DNA of 17,130 bases, taken from assembly GCA_947285985.1 (NCBI GenBank), contig CAMYPB010000011.1, forward strand, positions 1 through 17,130, read 5' to 3'. A program made the position numbers and the translations under genes. The notes beneath the pieces were generated by a model that was not told where the DNA came from, did no database searches, and saw only the letters and a list, made by a program, of their open reading frames with translations. Within the stretch, counting starts at the first letter, position 1; every line of letters begins with the position of its first letter. Below, piece after piece: positions 1 through 7,733 of this stretch. The DNA is from an uncultured Holosporaceae bacterium (lineage in GTDB: Bacteria > Pseudomonadota > Alphaproteobacteria > RUG11792).

Positions 1-321
1 GGATAATTCTTCACTCGTGCAATAACAATAATAAGCCTTCCCCTCACGAACGAGATTGTGAGCGACTTCCTTGTGTCTTTCAATACGAGATGATTGAATA
101 ACAGCCTCATCATCAAAATCTATATTCAACCATTTCAATATATCGAAAATAGATTTCGTGTTTTCATCAGTTGAACGAAGTTTATCTGTATCTTCAATAC
201 GTAATAAAAACTTACCATTATTATGACGAGCATAAAGCCAATTGAATAGGGCCGTCCTAACGGATCCTATATGGAGGACTCCCGTTGGACTCGGAGCAAA
301 ACGAACGACAACACCTGACAT
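1..321 (-). CDS. gltX: Glutamyl-tRNA synthetase, N-terminal part (cut by window edge)
   Basis: Class I aminoacyl-tRNA synthetase that charges tRNA-Glu (and in many alphaproteobacteria also tRNA-Gln, before amidation) in the cytoplasm. Only the first 107 codons are present; the reading frame runs off the left edge. Translated from the ATG at 321, the protein opens with VVRFAPSPTGVLHIGS. This is the start of the Rossmann catalytic domain with the HIGH signature as HIGS at residues 17-20, followed by RTALFNWLYAR and LLRIEDTD, all hallmarks of GltX/GlnS. The ATG is 2 bases after the rpoZ stop codon, so the two genes are very likely co-transcribed and translationally coupled. The KMSKS motif and anticodon-binding domain lie outside the window, so GltX1/GltX2 subtype and tRNA specificity cannot be judged. 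Confidence 0.95.
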   Translation of the reverse strand, partial: MSGVVVRFAPSPTGVLHIGSVRTALFNWLYARHNNGKFLLRIEDTDKLRSTDENTKSIFDILKWLNIDFDDEAVIQSSRIERHKEVAHNLVREGKAYYCYCTSEELS

Positions 322-323
322 AA

Positions 324-704
324 TTATTCTTCTCCCTCTATCTTTTCATCTTCCTCGTCATTTATCTCGTCTTCATCATCTTCATCTTCGTCATCAACAT
401 TTTCATCTTCGTCTTCATAATCTTCATCGTTATCGACATCATCGTCCGATGAGACATTGACTTGTATCTCCTCATAATGATTTCCTTCAATCAAACTTTT
501 TTTCGTGAGTTCTCGAAGTCCATCGATAGATATCGATTCTTCCGCAATCTCACGGAGTGCGATGATCGTTGATTTATCATTATCTCGAGGAAGAGATGGG
601 ATAGCTCCATGATCTATATCACGAGATCTTTTCGAGGCTAATAAAACTAATTCAAATTTATTTGGAACTTTTAAAACACAATCTTCAACCGTAACTCTTG
701 CCAT
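324..704 (-). CDS. rpoZ: RNA polymerase omega subunit with long acidic tail
   Basis: Omega binds the beta' subunit and helps RNA polymerase assembly; in many bacteria it also forms part of a ppGpp site. Residues 1-75 match the family: MARVTVEDC at the start, FELVLLASKRSRDI, then RDNDKSTIIALREIAE. After that the protein carries an unusual tail: 30 of the last 40 residues (87-126) are Asp or Glu, with hardly any basic residues. Alphaproteobacterial omegas often have a C-terminal extension, but this one is extremely acidic and is encoded by a GAT/GAA/GAC run. ATG start at 704, with AAAGG 11 bases upstream. The gene is first in a probable operon with gltX. The omega call is firm; any function for the tail is unknown. 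Confidence 0.93.
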   Translation of the reverse strand: MARVTVEDCVLKVPNKFELVLLASKRSRDIDHGAIPSLPRDNDKSTIIALREIAEESISIDGLRELTKKSLIEGNHYEEIQVNVSSDDDVDNDEDYEDEDENVDDEDEDDEDEINDEEDEKIEGEE

Positions 705-816
705 AATATATCAGACCTTTTTTATTTTTTATATATAACACTAACTCCTTATTTTAACACACTTCCAATAAAAATGTAAAATTTTTGACCAAAAAATTTT
801 TGCCCATGACAATGAT

Positions 817-845
817 TTGACAAAAACAAAATTCCAATTTAAACT
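817..845 (+). promoter_or_regulatory. Candidate sigma70 promoter of the first secreted orphan
   Basis: A perfect -35 hexamer TTGACA (817-822) is followed after 17 bases by TAAACT (840-845), which matches TATAAT at four of six positions. The predicted transcript would start near 852. That leaves a short leader before the ATG at 870 and argues against the GTG at 855 as start. The -35 lies inside a repeated GACAA element (808-824) that also occurs upstream of mucR. Confidence 0.45.
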
Positions 846-869
846 TAAAATAAAGTGCTTGGGAAGATT

Positions 870-1436
870 ATGTGGATTGTAAAATGTATTATAAAATTTA
901 TTTTAATTTCTAGTATATGTGAATTATATGCTTCGAATTATTATTTCTTAAATGAAAGAAATCCGAGAGAGATCTTGGAAAATGATGGTTTGAAGAATAT
1001 GCAGTATGTCGATGTTTTATTGTGGAAATCAAAAATAAAATGGGACACAATGTGGGATGATGAATCCATGATCCTTCAATATCAGGATATCGAACTACAC
1101 AGTATATTCCCAGAACTTGGAATGGTCCTTCATTTCAATGATGCGCTCACTGGAAAATTTTTCGATGAGAAAAAAAATAGGTTTTCGTGTACGATTCGCA
1201 TAGATGAAATAATGTGGTATATGGAGGAGGCCTGCAATATGTATATCAATAATTATGAACCTCCACTCGATAGTAGAAAAAAATATAAAAATTATTTCAA
1301 TTTTCTTATACTAAAAAGAGTTGGGGAATTGTATCCTGATGTCGATATATTACCCTGGCCAAATTGTTTAGTTTGGGAGAATGTCCCAGATGGAGAGTAT
1401 ACACTAAAAAATATGAGAAAAATAAAAAGAATTTAG
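870..1436 (+). CDS. Secreted protein of unknown function (orphan)
   Basis: I do not recognise this 188-residue protein. From the ATG it begins MWIVKCIIKFILISSICELYA, a short positive N-region, hydrophobic core and AxA-like end typical of a Sec signal peptide, with cleavage probable after residue 21. The mature part is about 167 residues, rich in Trp, Tyr, Asp and Lys (LLWKSKIKWDTMWDDES; ILPWPNCLVWENVPDGEY) and ends in a basic tail KNMRKIKRI. No membrane segment follows, so it should be periplasmic or exported. A GTG at 855 would add five residues, but the predicted promoter would then leave almost no leader; GGGAAG lies just before the ATG, with only 3 bases spacing. Divergent from rpoZ, upstream of dnaB on the same strand. 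Probably lineage-specific. Confidence 0.75.
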   Translation: MWIVKCIIKFILISSICELYASNYYFLNERNPREILENDGLKNMQYVDVLLWKSKIKWDTMWDDESMILQYQDIELHSIFPELGMVLHFNDALTGKFFDEKKNRFSCTIRIDEIMWYMEEACNMYINNYEPPLDSRKKYKNYFNFLILKRVGELYPDVDILPWPNCLVWENVPDGEYTLKNMRKIKRI

Positions 1437-1482
1437 TTATAATACCATAAGAGATGGATTGTTGTTATGATATGTATTAGTA

Positions 1483-1506
1483 TATCACGTGTGTGATTGC
1501 GTGATA
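1483..1506 (+). promoter_or_regulatory. Inverted repeat in the dnaB leader
   Basis: TATCACG (1483-1489) and CGTGATA (1500-1506) form a perfect 7-base stem 20 bases before the dnaB ATG. A second GTGAT at 1493-1497 can pair with ATCAC (1484-1488) instead, so two alternative hairpins are possible. It could be a protein-binding palindrome, a leader structure, or a weak terminator for the upstream orphan gene (AAAAATTTGTTTT follows). No convincing promoter is visible between the two genes. Confidence 0.3.
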
Positions 1507-1525
1507 AAAATTTGTTTTGGATTTT

Positions 1526-2938
1526 ATGGAACAGTCGTCGTTAGATATACTCCACAATATTGAGGCTGAACAAGCTCTATTGGGCGCGTTGATCCTCGAT
1601 AATTCATTGTTAGAAAATATTCCCGATATTTTTAACTCTGAATATTTTGCGAGTATTTTGCACTCGAAGATTTTTGAATCTATAAAAAAAATTATGGATA
1701 AGGGGAGTGTTGCGGATCCTATAACAATATCCTCGAATCTCTCAAATGACGATGTTTTTATAAATGCTGATGGAAAGAAATATTTATTGGATCTCGTTGA
1801 ATCTGTTATAGGATTGAGCAATATCCAACAATATGCAAATATAATTTATGATTTATACCTAAGACGTCAAATAATTAGTATTAGTGATTCGACGATAAAT
1901 GACGCAAAAACTATGGACAACATAGAAAATGCGAGTGTCCTCATAGAGAATACAGAAAAAAAGTTGTATGATCTCGCAACTGGAATTTCGAATAAAGGAC
2001 GTCTCTTTTCGTTTAGTGATGCATTGGCCGAATCGATTGAATCTGCGGCCTCTGCATTTAAAAGGGAGAGTCATATAGTCGGGGTGACAACTGGATTCAA
2101 ATCTCTTGATAAATGGCTTGGAGGACTTCATAAATCCGATCTATTGATCGTTGCAGGACGTCCTTCTATGGGAAAGACTGCATTTGCGACAAATTTAGCA
2201 TTTAATGCAGCAAAATATAAACTCTTGAACAATGATGATGGGGCATCCGTTATATTTTTCTCATTAGAAATGTCTGCTGAACAACTCGCAACGAGAATTT
2301 TATCGAGTGAATCGGGAATATCATCTGATAACATACGTCGTGGTGAAATTCCGAAGGATTCGTTCGATAAATTTTTAACAATTAGTCACGAATTTGAATC
2401 TCTAGAACTTTTCATAGATGATACTCCAAACGTATCTATCAGTCAGATTCGAAATAGAGCACGTCGTCTCAAAAGACAACATAATCTCGGATTAATCGTT
2501 ATAGATTATCTTCAACTCATTGAATCAAGTGGAACGAAGAGACATTCTGAGAGCCGTGTACAAGAGATTTCTGAGATAACTCGTGGATTGAAGGGACTTG
2601 CAAAAGAATTGGACGTTCCTATCGTCGCGTTATCTCAGCTTTCTCGTGCTGTTGAACAAAGAGATGACAAACGTCCTCAACTCGCAGATCTAAGAGAATC
2701 GGGATCTATTGAACAGGACGCAGATGTCGTTATGTTTGTTTATCGTGAAGAATATTATAAAGCTAGAAAAGAGCCCCCAGAAGGAACTATCGAACATGAC
2801 AAGTGGGTTCTTGAAATGGAAAAAATCTACAATAGAGCGGAAATTATTATTGCAAAACAACGACATGGACCAGTTGGAACAGTCAAGTTGTTCTTCGATG
2901 GAAGGCTGACGAAATTTGGAAATTTGATGGAAAACTAA
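1526..2938 (+). CDS. dnaB: Replicative DNA helicase DnaB
   Basis: Hexameric ATP-driven 5'-3' helicase that unwinds DNA at the replication fork and recruits primase. Counted from the ATG (470 residues), the N-terminal domain starts with NIEAEQALLGALILDN. A linker follows, and the RecA-like domain begins near residue 187 with VTTGFKSLDKWLGG. Walker A is GRPSMGKTAF (211-220), Walker B is LIVIDYLQLI (323-332), and motif H4 follows with LSQLSRAVEQR. The end KQRHGPVGTVKLFFDGR carries the arginine-finger region. Length is normal and there is no intein. A TTG at 1517 would add three residues; the ATG aligns better with family starts, although neither has a strong ribosome-binding site. It stands alone; the rpsR/rplI genes common beside dnaB are not adjacent. 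Convergent with the LptE-like gene across a shared terminator. Confidence 0.97.
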   Translation: MEQSSLDILHNIEAEQALLGALILDNSLLENIPDIFNSEYFASILHSKIFESIKKIMDKGSVADPITISSNLSNDDVFINADGKKYLLDLVESVIGLSNIQQYANIIYDLYLRRQIISISDSTINDAKTMDNIENASVLIENTEKKLYDLATGISNKGRLFSFSDALAESIESAASAFKRESHIVGVTTGFKSLDKWLGGLHKSDLLIVAGRPSMGKTAFATNLAFNAAKYKLLNNDDGASVIFFSLEMSAEQLATRILSSESGISSDNIRRGEIPKDSFDKFLTISHEFESLELFIDDTPNVSISQIRNRARRLKRQHNLGLIVIDYLQLIESSGTKRHSESRVQEISEITRGLKGLAKELDVPIVALSQLSRAVEQRDDKRPQLADLRESGSIEQDADVVMFVYREEYYKARKEPPEGTIEHDKWVLEMEKIYNRAEIIIAKQRHGPVGTVKLFFDGRLTKFGNLMEN

Positions 2939-2939
2939 A

Positions 2940-2964
2940 GGGATTGGAATTATCTCCTAATCCC
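2940..2964. terminator. Bidirectional terminator between dnaB and the LptE-like gene
   Basis: GGGATTGGA (2940-2948) pairs with TCCTAATCCC (2955-2964) with one bulged base and a 6-base loop. The plus-strand side is followed by ATTTGTTGTCTT and the minus-strand side by TTTAGTTTTCC. The hairpin overlaps the stop codon of the minus-strand gene. The U-tracts are modest, but the position between two converging genes fits a shared terminator. Confidence 0.65.
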
Positions 2965-3466
2965 ATTTGTTGTCTTCTATAAAACTTATGATCCTGATAG
3001 ATAACGTGTTGGAAATATTCTGTATTATAGAATCCAATGTGTTGCATCTCGATGATATACTCGCAATTGGAATGTCGTCCCTAACAAAAAATGAGGAATA
3101 CGTATCAAAATAAGTATTCATAACTAATTCTCGATTTTTATTATAGATTCTTACAAATGTTTTGAAAAGAACTTGCTCTTTTGTAACTTCCTTTTCATTG
3201 TATGTTGCAGTTCCTTCCTCATTTGATATATCTATTTCTATTAAATATCTTCTTAGATATGTAACATAATTCCTAAGTTCATAAGATAAATTGTTCATTA
3301 ATTTGTATTTTATTTCAGGATCTGAGTTTATTTTTATAAAATCCAAACTATCATAGAAGACATCATCCAAGGAACTGTTCACAACTGGTTTAATGTTGGA
3401 ACAGCCTTGAAATGACAATGAAATTAATATTAAATAGAGCGCGATTTTTGAGTTATTTCGTAACAC
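2957..3466 (-). CDS. Putative LptE-like outer-membrane lipoprotein
   Basis: 169-residue probable lipoprotein. The N-terminus (MLRNNSKIALYLILISLSFQGC) is a lipoprotein signal with Cys22 as acylation site; the lipobox FQGC is imperfect. The mature part resembles LptE, the lipoprotein plug of the LPS exporter LptD. A short KINSDPEIKYKLMNNLSYEL helix is followed by strands YLIEIDIS and FVRIYNKNRELVMNTYF, then the SSFFVRDDIPIAS turn and a final amphipathic helix SIIQNISNTLSIRIISFI. The match is by pattern only, so the symbol is withheld. GTG start at 3466, with GAGGGAGA about 9 bases upstream inside infB; the first 37 bases overlap the infB 3' end, implying coupling to the rimP-nusA-infB operon. 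LptE is more usually found near leuS or holA, so this position is unusual. Confidence 0.6.
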   Translation of the reverse strand: MLRNNSKIALYLILISLSFQGCSNIKPVVNSSLDDVFYDSLDFIKINSDPEIKYKLMNNLSYELRNYVTYLRRYLIEIDISNEEGTATYNEKEVTKEQVLFKTFVRIYNKNRELVMNTYFDTYSSFFVRDDIPIASISSRCNTLDSIIQNISNTLSIRIISFIEDNKWD

Positions 3467-6159
3467 TCTATAACATCTCCCTCTTGAAAGTCATTGTATC
3501 CCTCCGCGAGGATTCCACATTCATAAGATTGACGAGATTCTTTAATTTCATTTTTTTCATGCTTCATAGAACGTATTTTCCCCTCAAAGATAATCTTTCC
3601 TCCACGTAATACCTTGATTTTTGAATCACTACGTTTTATCAAACCATCTGTCACATAACATCCCGCTATCGTTCCAAAACGACTTATGACAAATATCTTG
3701 CGAACTTCTGCTTTTCCAATATAATTCTCTTCAATAATTGGAGGTAGAAGATCACTCATCATTCTTTTCACTTCTTCTAAGATATGATATATAACACTGT
3801 TAGAATATATCTGTATGCCATAAGAATGTGCAAGATCTTTCGCAGATGAAGTCGCCCCAACATTAAACCCAATGATTACGGAACCTGTATTGTGCGCAAA
3901 ATCAACATCACTCTCATTTATCATACCGACCCCCTGTTCAACGATCTTCGCACATACTTCGTCATGATTTATAGATTCTATAGAACTAATCAACGCTTCC
4001 AAAGATCCGTAAACATCAGCTTTCGTTATAATATTCAATTCTTTCTTAGTATTTTTCTGACCTGCCATCAATTGATCGATAGAAACAGCGTGAGAAATTG
4101 ATGATTTTTCCTTTATTTTCCTTGCGCGATATTCCGCAATTTCACGAGCTTGTTGTTCAGAATCAACAACATAAATTGTATCTCCTGGTTCAGACGCACT
4201 ATTAAATCCAACGATTTCTATAGGAGATGAAGGACCTGCCTCATTGATCTTCTTATTTCCATCTGAATATATAGACCTGACCTTCCCGTATGAAGCCCCC
4301 GCAACAAATATATCTCCTGTTTTCAATGTTCCATGTTGAACAACAACAGACGCAACGATTCCACGCCCCTTAACAATCCTTGAATCTAAAATCGTTCCAA
4401 CAGCCTTTCTATTTGGATTTGATTTCAATTGCATAACTTCAGCCTGCAATAAAATTGCGTCTATCAATTTATCAAGATTAATGTTCTTTAATGCAGAAAT
4501 TTCGACAGACAAAACTTCCCCTCCAAAATCCTCAACTATAATCTCATGATTCATCAAATCTGTCTTAACACGATCAACATTAACGTTTGGTTTATCTATC
4601 TTATTTATCGCAACGACAATAGGGACATTATTTTTCTTCGCGTGATCAATCGCTTCGATTGTTTGATCTTTTATCCCATCATCCGCAGAGACAACAAGGA
4701 CGATTATATCCGTCAAAACAGCACCTCTCGATCGTATTTGCGAGAATGCGGCGTGCCCTGGAGTATCAATAAACGTAATCTTATTTCCACTTGCATTCGA
4801 GATCTGATATGCAGAAACATGCTGTGTTATACCTCCAGCTTCTTTTTGAGCAATACTCGTTTTTCTAAGAGTATCTAGGAGAGTCGTCTTTCCGTGATCA
4901 ACATGTCCCATAACTGTAACAATTGGAGCACGTGTTTCTAAATCCTCGGGATTATCAACAATTTTCTCTAAATCCTTTTCTATGTCAGAGTCAGATACTC
5001 TATTTGGAATATGCCCAAAATCCGTACATATGATCTCAGCTGTATCCCCATCAATCGACTGATTTAAAGTTGCGAGAGTCCCCAACTTCATGAGATATTT
5101 TATGACATCTCCAGCACGTACTGCCATCCTATTTGATAGATCAGAAATTGTTATCATATCAGGAATATCAACCGTCCTAACAACTTTTGTCGAATCTTGA
5201 TCTTTATTTATATTTTTAAGCTTCTGCTTTGCGCGTTTGAAAGATGCAACAGATCTCGTCCTTTCTTCAAGATCGTTATCTAAAACCCTATTTAAAACAG
5301 CACGCGAAATTTTTTTACTATTATTATCAGACTTTTTCACTCCAAAAGATTTCTTCACATCGGATTTAGAAGAATTCCTATTCTTCCCAACATTATTATC
5401 ATCATCATCTATATCACGTCTTGAATTCTGAGAACGTTGTTGTTTACGTTGTTGATAATTAGATTCACGCGCACTCTTTTCAATATTTTCAGAATTATCA
5501 TTGAAACGAGGAGACTTATCCTTCGATACACTATTATTTAAAGAACGTTTATTATCATTATTTTTAGGAGTATCATTATGTTTTCTAACATAATCATTTG
5601 CTCTAAAAACGACAGGACGCTCATTATTAATAACTTCATCCTTTTTCGTATTCGTATGCTTACTGTTATTAAATTTTACATTTTTTTTACTAGAATTATC
5701 TTCTAACTTATTATCAATTTTATTATTATTTTCCTGAACAACAACACCCTCATTTTCTATATCACGGTCTTTTGATATAATTTTATGACTATCTTCATGT
5801 TGAATATCTTCCACACCTCGGATTATATCACTCTTTTCATTCTCTTCTTCTTTTACGGACTCGACACTTTCTTTCATAGCTTCTTTGAGAGCGCGAATTC
5901 TCGCTTGAAATTCTTGATCTGTCAATTTCCCATTAGATTGCGACGCATCTTTCCTCAAAGAAACACGACCCCCTCTCCTTGAATTATTGAAATCCGTCGC
6001 AAGACCAGTATGACGTTTCCGTTTTATTTCGACTTCAAAAGTATTGGAATTTCCAGATACTCTTGGAAATGGTCCAGATGAATTCGTATTTTTCAAAGAT
6101 ATAGTCGATCTTTTTTTAGAAGATACATTATTTTTTTTCTCATCACTTGAATTTACCAT
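3430..6159 (-). CDS. infB: Translation initiation factor IF-2
   Basis: GTPase that brings fMet-tRNA to the small ribosomal subunit and promotes subunit joining. From the ATG at 6159 (909 residues): a short alphaproteobacterial N-terminus (STISLKNTNSSGPFPRV, then VEIKRKR), then a long Asn/Lys/Ser/Asp-rich linker to about residue 310. The IF2N helix domain is near 330-380 (VDIPDMITISDLSNRMAV). The G domain follows, with G1 GHVDHGKTT at 418-426, DTPGHAAF and NKID, and then domains II-IV to the C-terminus. GAGGAG lies 12 bases before this ATG; an in-frame TTG at 6183 would add eight residues and cannot be excluded. It starts 12-36 bases after the nusA stop, without an intervening ylxR. The 3' end overlaps the start of the LptE-like gene. 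Confidence 0.96.
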   Translation of the reverse strand: MVNSSDEKKNNVSSKKRSTISLKNTNSSGPFPRVSGNSNTFEVEIKRKRHTGLATDFNNSRRGGRVSLRKDASQSNGKLTDQEFQARIRALKEAMKESVESVKEEENEKSDIIRGVEDIQHEDSHKIISKDRDIENEGVVVQENNNKIDNKLEDNSSKKNVKFNNSKHTNTKKDEVINNERPVVFRANDYVRKHNDTPKNNDNKRSLNNSVSKDKSPRFNDNSENIEKSARESNYQQRKQQRSQNSRRDIDDDDNNVGKNRNSSKSDVKKSFGVKKSDNNSKKISRAVLNRVLDNDLEERTRSVASFKRAKQKLKNINKDQDSTKVVRTVDIPDMITISDLSNRMAVRAGDVIKYLMKLGTLATLNQSIDGDTAEIICTDFGHIPNRVSDSDIEKDLEKIVDNPEDLETRAPIVTVMGHVDHGKTTLLDTLRKTSIAQKEAGGITQHVSAYQISNASGNKITFIDTPGHAAFSQIRSRGAVLTDIIVLVVSADDGIKDQTIEAIDHAKKNNVPIVVAINKIDKPNVNVDRVKTDLMNHEIIVEDFGGEVLSVEISALKNINLDKLIDAILLQAEVMQLKSNPNRKAVGTILDSRIVKGRGIVASVVVQHGTLKTGDIFVAGASYGKVRSIYSDGNKKINEAGPSSPIEIVGFNSASEPGDTIYVVDSEQQAREIAEYRARKIKEKSSISHAVSIDQLMAGQKNTKKELNIITKADVYGSLEALISSIESINHDEVCAKIVEQGVGMINESDVDFAHNTGSVIIGFNVGATSSAKDLAHSYGIQIYSNSVIYHILEEVKRMMSDLLPPIIEENYIGKAEVRKIFVISRFGTIAGCYVTDGLIKRSDSKIKVLRGGKIIFEGKIRSMKHEKNEIKESRQSYECGILAEGYNDFQEGDVIECYEITQKSRSI

Positions 6160-6195
6160 AAATCTTTTCGACTCCTCAACCAATAACTCATCAAT

Positions 6196-7716
6196 CTAAA
6201 ACCAATTTTTTCTAATTTCCATAATCAAGGCTTCTGCATCCTCTTTTGTCAACAATCCCTTAGAAATATCGAGAAGTTCATCCGTCGATAAATCTCCTAT
6301 ATCATCAAGGTTTTTTATATCAGATTTTATTAAAACTTCCAACAAATCGTCCGTAATCGCGGGATATTCCATCAATTCTTTTGAAACGCCCATCTCATCA
6401 CACAATTTCTTCAGATTGTTTTTCTTTTTGTTTAATGATAATATAGCACGTTCCTGCAATTCTTTTGCAACTTCCTCATCAAATCCATCAATAGAACACA
6501 ATTCCGACAACGAGGTTTCTGCTATATCTTTTACATCCGTATAACCTTCATTCATCAAAAGGTGGGCGACTATATCATCGACATCCAATTCTCCAATAAA
6601 TGACGATATTATCCTAGAACTTTCTTCAGCCCTTCTCTTTGAATCTTGCTCATCAGTTATGACATTTATATTCCACCCCGTTAATTTTGATGCGAGACGG
6701 ACATTTTGTCCTCGCCTTCCTATCGCAGAACTCAACTGTTCAGATTTAACGACAGCCTCGACAGATTTTTTATCCTCATCCAAAACGATTCTCGAAACTT
6801 CAGCTGGAGATAAAGCATTGACAACAAATATCGCGGGATTATCAGACCATAAAACTATATCTATTTTTTCTCCCTTCAATTCATCGACAACCGCTTGAAC
6901 ACGCATTCCTTTAACTCCAACACATGCTCCCACAGGATCGAGATTTGGATCAGATGTCGTAACGGCCATCTTAGCCTTACTCCCTGGATCCCTTGCGATT
7001 GACATAATTTTCACGACATTATCATAGATATCAGGGACTTCCTGTTCAAACAATTTTCTTAAGAAATCAGGATGAGTTCTTGAAAGTTGAAGCATAGGGC
7101 CAGAAACTTCCGAACTTATGGAAACAAGGAGAACTTTTATACGATCCCCCACCTTAAAAATTTCATTTGGAATAACATCCTGTTTTTTCAATATCCCTTC
7201 CGTACGTCCAACATCTAGTATAACATCGGAAAATTCAACTCTTTTAACGATACCCGTTATTATTTCTCCAACACGCCCCTTAAAAGCTTCAAATTGTTTA
7301 TTTCTCTCCGCGCTTTTGACTTTCTGGACTATAACTTGCCTCGCGGATTGAGCCGCAACCCTTCCAAATTCAATAGGGGGAAGGACTTCGTATAACACTT
7401 CTCCCAATTCTATATCAGGATTCATTTTTCTCGCATCTTCTATCGAGATTTCTTTTATTGGATCGTGAACTTCTTCAACGACATTTATCGCACGTTTTAT
7501 GGAAATATCCCCTGTTTTTCTATCTATCTCTGCGACTATATGTTTTTCCGTTCCATATCGAAGTTGTGCTGTTTTCAAGATAGCGTGTTCCATCGCGGAC
7601 AATATTTCTTCACGATCAATTCCCTTATCTCTCGCGACCATATCAGCAACCTGTAAAATCTCATTCCTAACGGTATGATTATTGTTTTTTTCTTCTATTT
7701 TTATTTTACGGCTCAC
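6196..7716 (-). CDS. nusA: Transcription termination/antitermination factor NusA
   Basis: Binds RNA polymerase and nascent RNA, modulating pausing, termination and antitermination. 506 residues, full length for a proteobacterial protein with C-terminal repeats. Domains in order: RNAP-binding N-terminal domain (1 to about 140, with REEILSAMEHAI and VYEVLPPIEFGRVAAQSARQ); S1 domain (about 148-215, GEIITGIVKRVEFSDVILDVG); KH1 (DPVGACVGVKGMRVQAVVDEL) and KH2 (SAIGRRGQNVRLASKLTGW). Two helix-hairpin-helix acidic repeats follow (IVAHLLMNEGYTDVKDIAE and LLEVLIKSDIKNLDDIGDL). The start is GTG at 7716, chosen because GGGAGA lies 6 bases upstream and the N-terminus fits. Second gene of rimP-nusA-infB, 17 bases after rimP. 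Confidence 0.96.
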   Translation of the reverse strand: MSRKIKIEEKNNNHTVRNEILQVADMVARDKGIDREEILSAMEHAILKTAQLRYGTEKHIVAEIDRKTGDISIKRAINVVEEVHDPIKEISIEDARKMNPDIELGEVLYEVLPPIEFGRVAAQSARQVIVQKVKSAERNKQFEAFKGRVGEIITGIVKRVEFSDVILDVGRTEGILKKQDVIPNEIFKVGDRIKVLLVSISSEVSGPMLQLSRTHPDFLRKLFEQEVPDIYDNVVKIMSIARDPGSKAKMAVTTSDPNLDPVGACVGVKGMRVQAVVDELKGEKIDIVLWSDNPAIFVVNALSPAEVSRIVLDEDKKSVEAVVKSEQLSSAIGRRGQNVRLASKLTGWNINVITDEQDSKRRAEESSRIISSFIGELDVDDIVAHLLMNEGYTDVKDIAETSLSELCSIDGFDEEVAKELQERAILSLNKKKNNLKKLCDEMGVSKELMEYPAITDDLLEVLIKSDIKNLDDIGDLSTDELLDISKGLLTKEDAEALIMEIRKNWF

Positions 7717-7733
7717 TTATCATCTCCCAAAAA

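Noticed and set aside
242..460. Plus-strand frame rich in His and Leu opposite rpoZ
   Set aside because: It is the antisense of the Asp/Glu codon run in the omega tail; codon-repeat composition explains it.
705..854. tRNA or small RNA gene in the rpoZ/orphan gap and other spacers
   Set aside because: No cloverleaf, T-loop motif or long G+C-rich stem could be found in any intergenic region.
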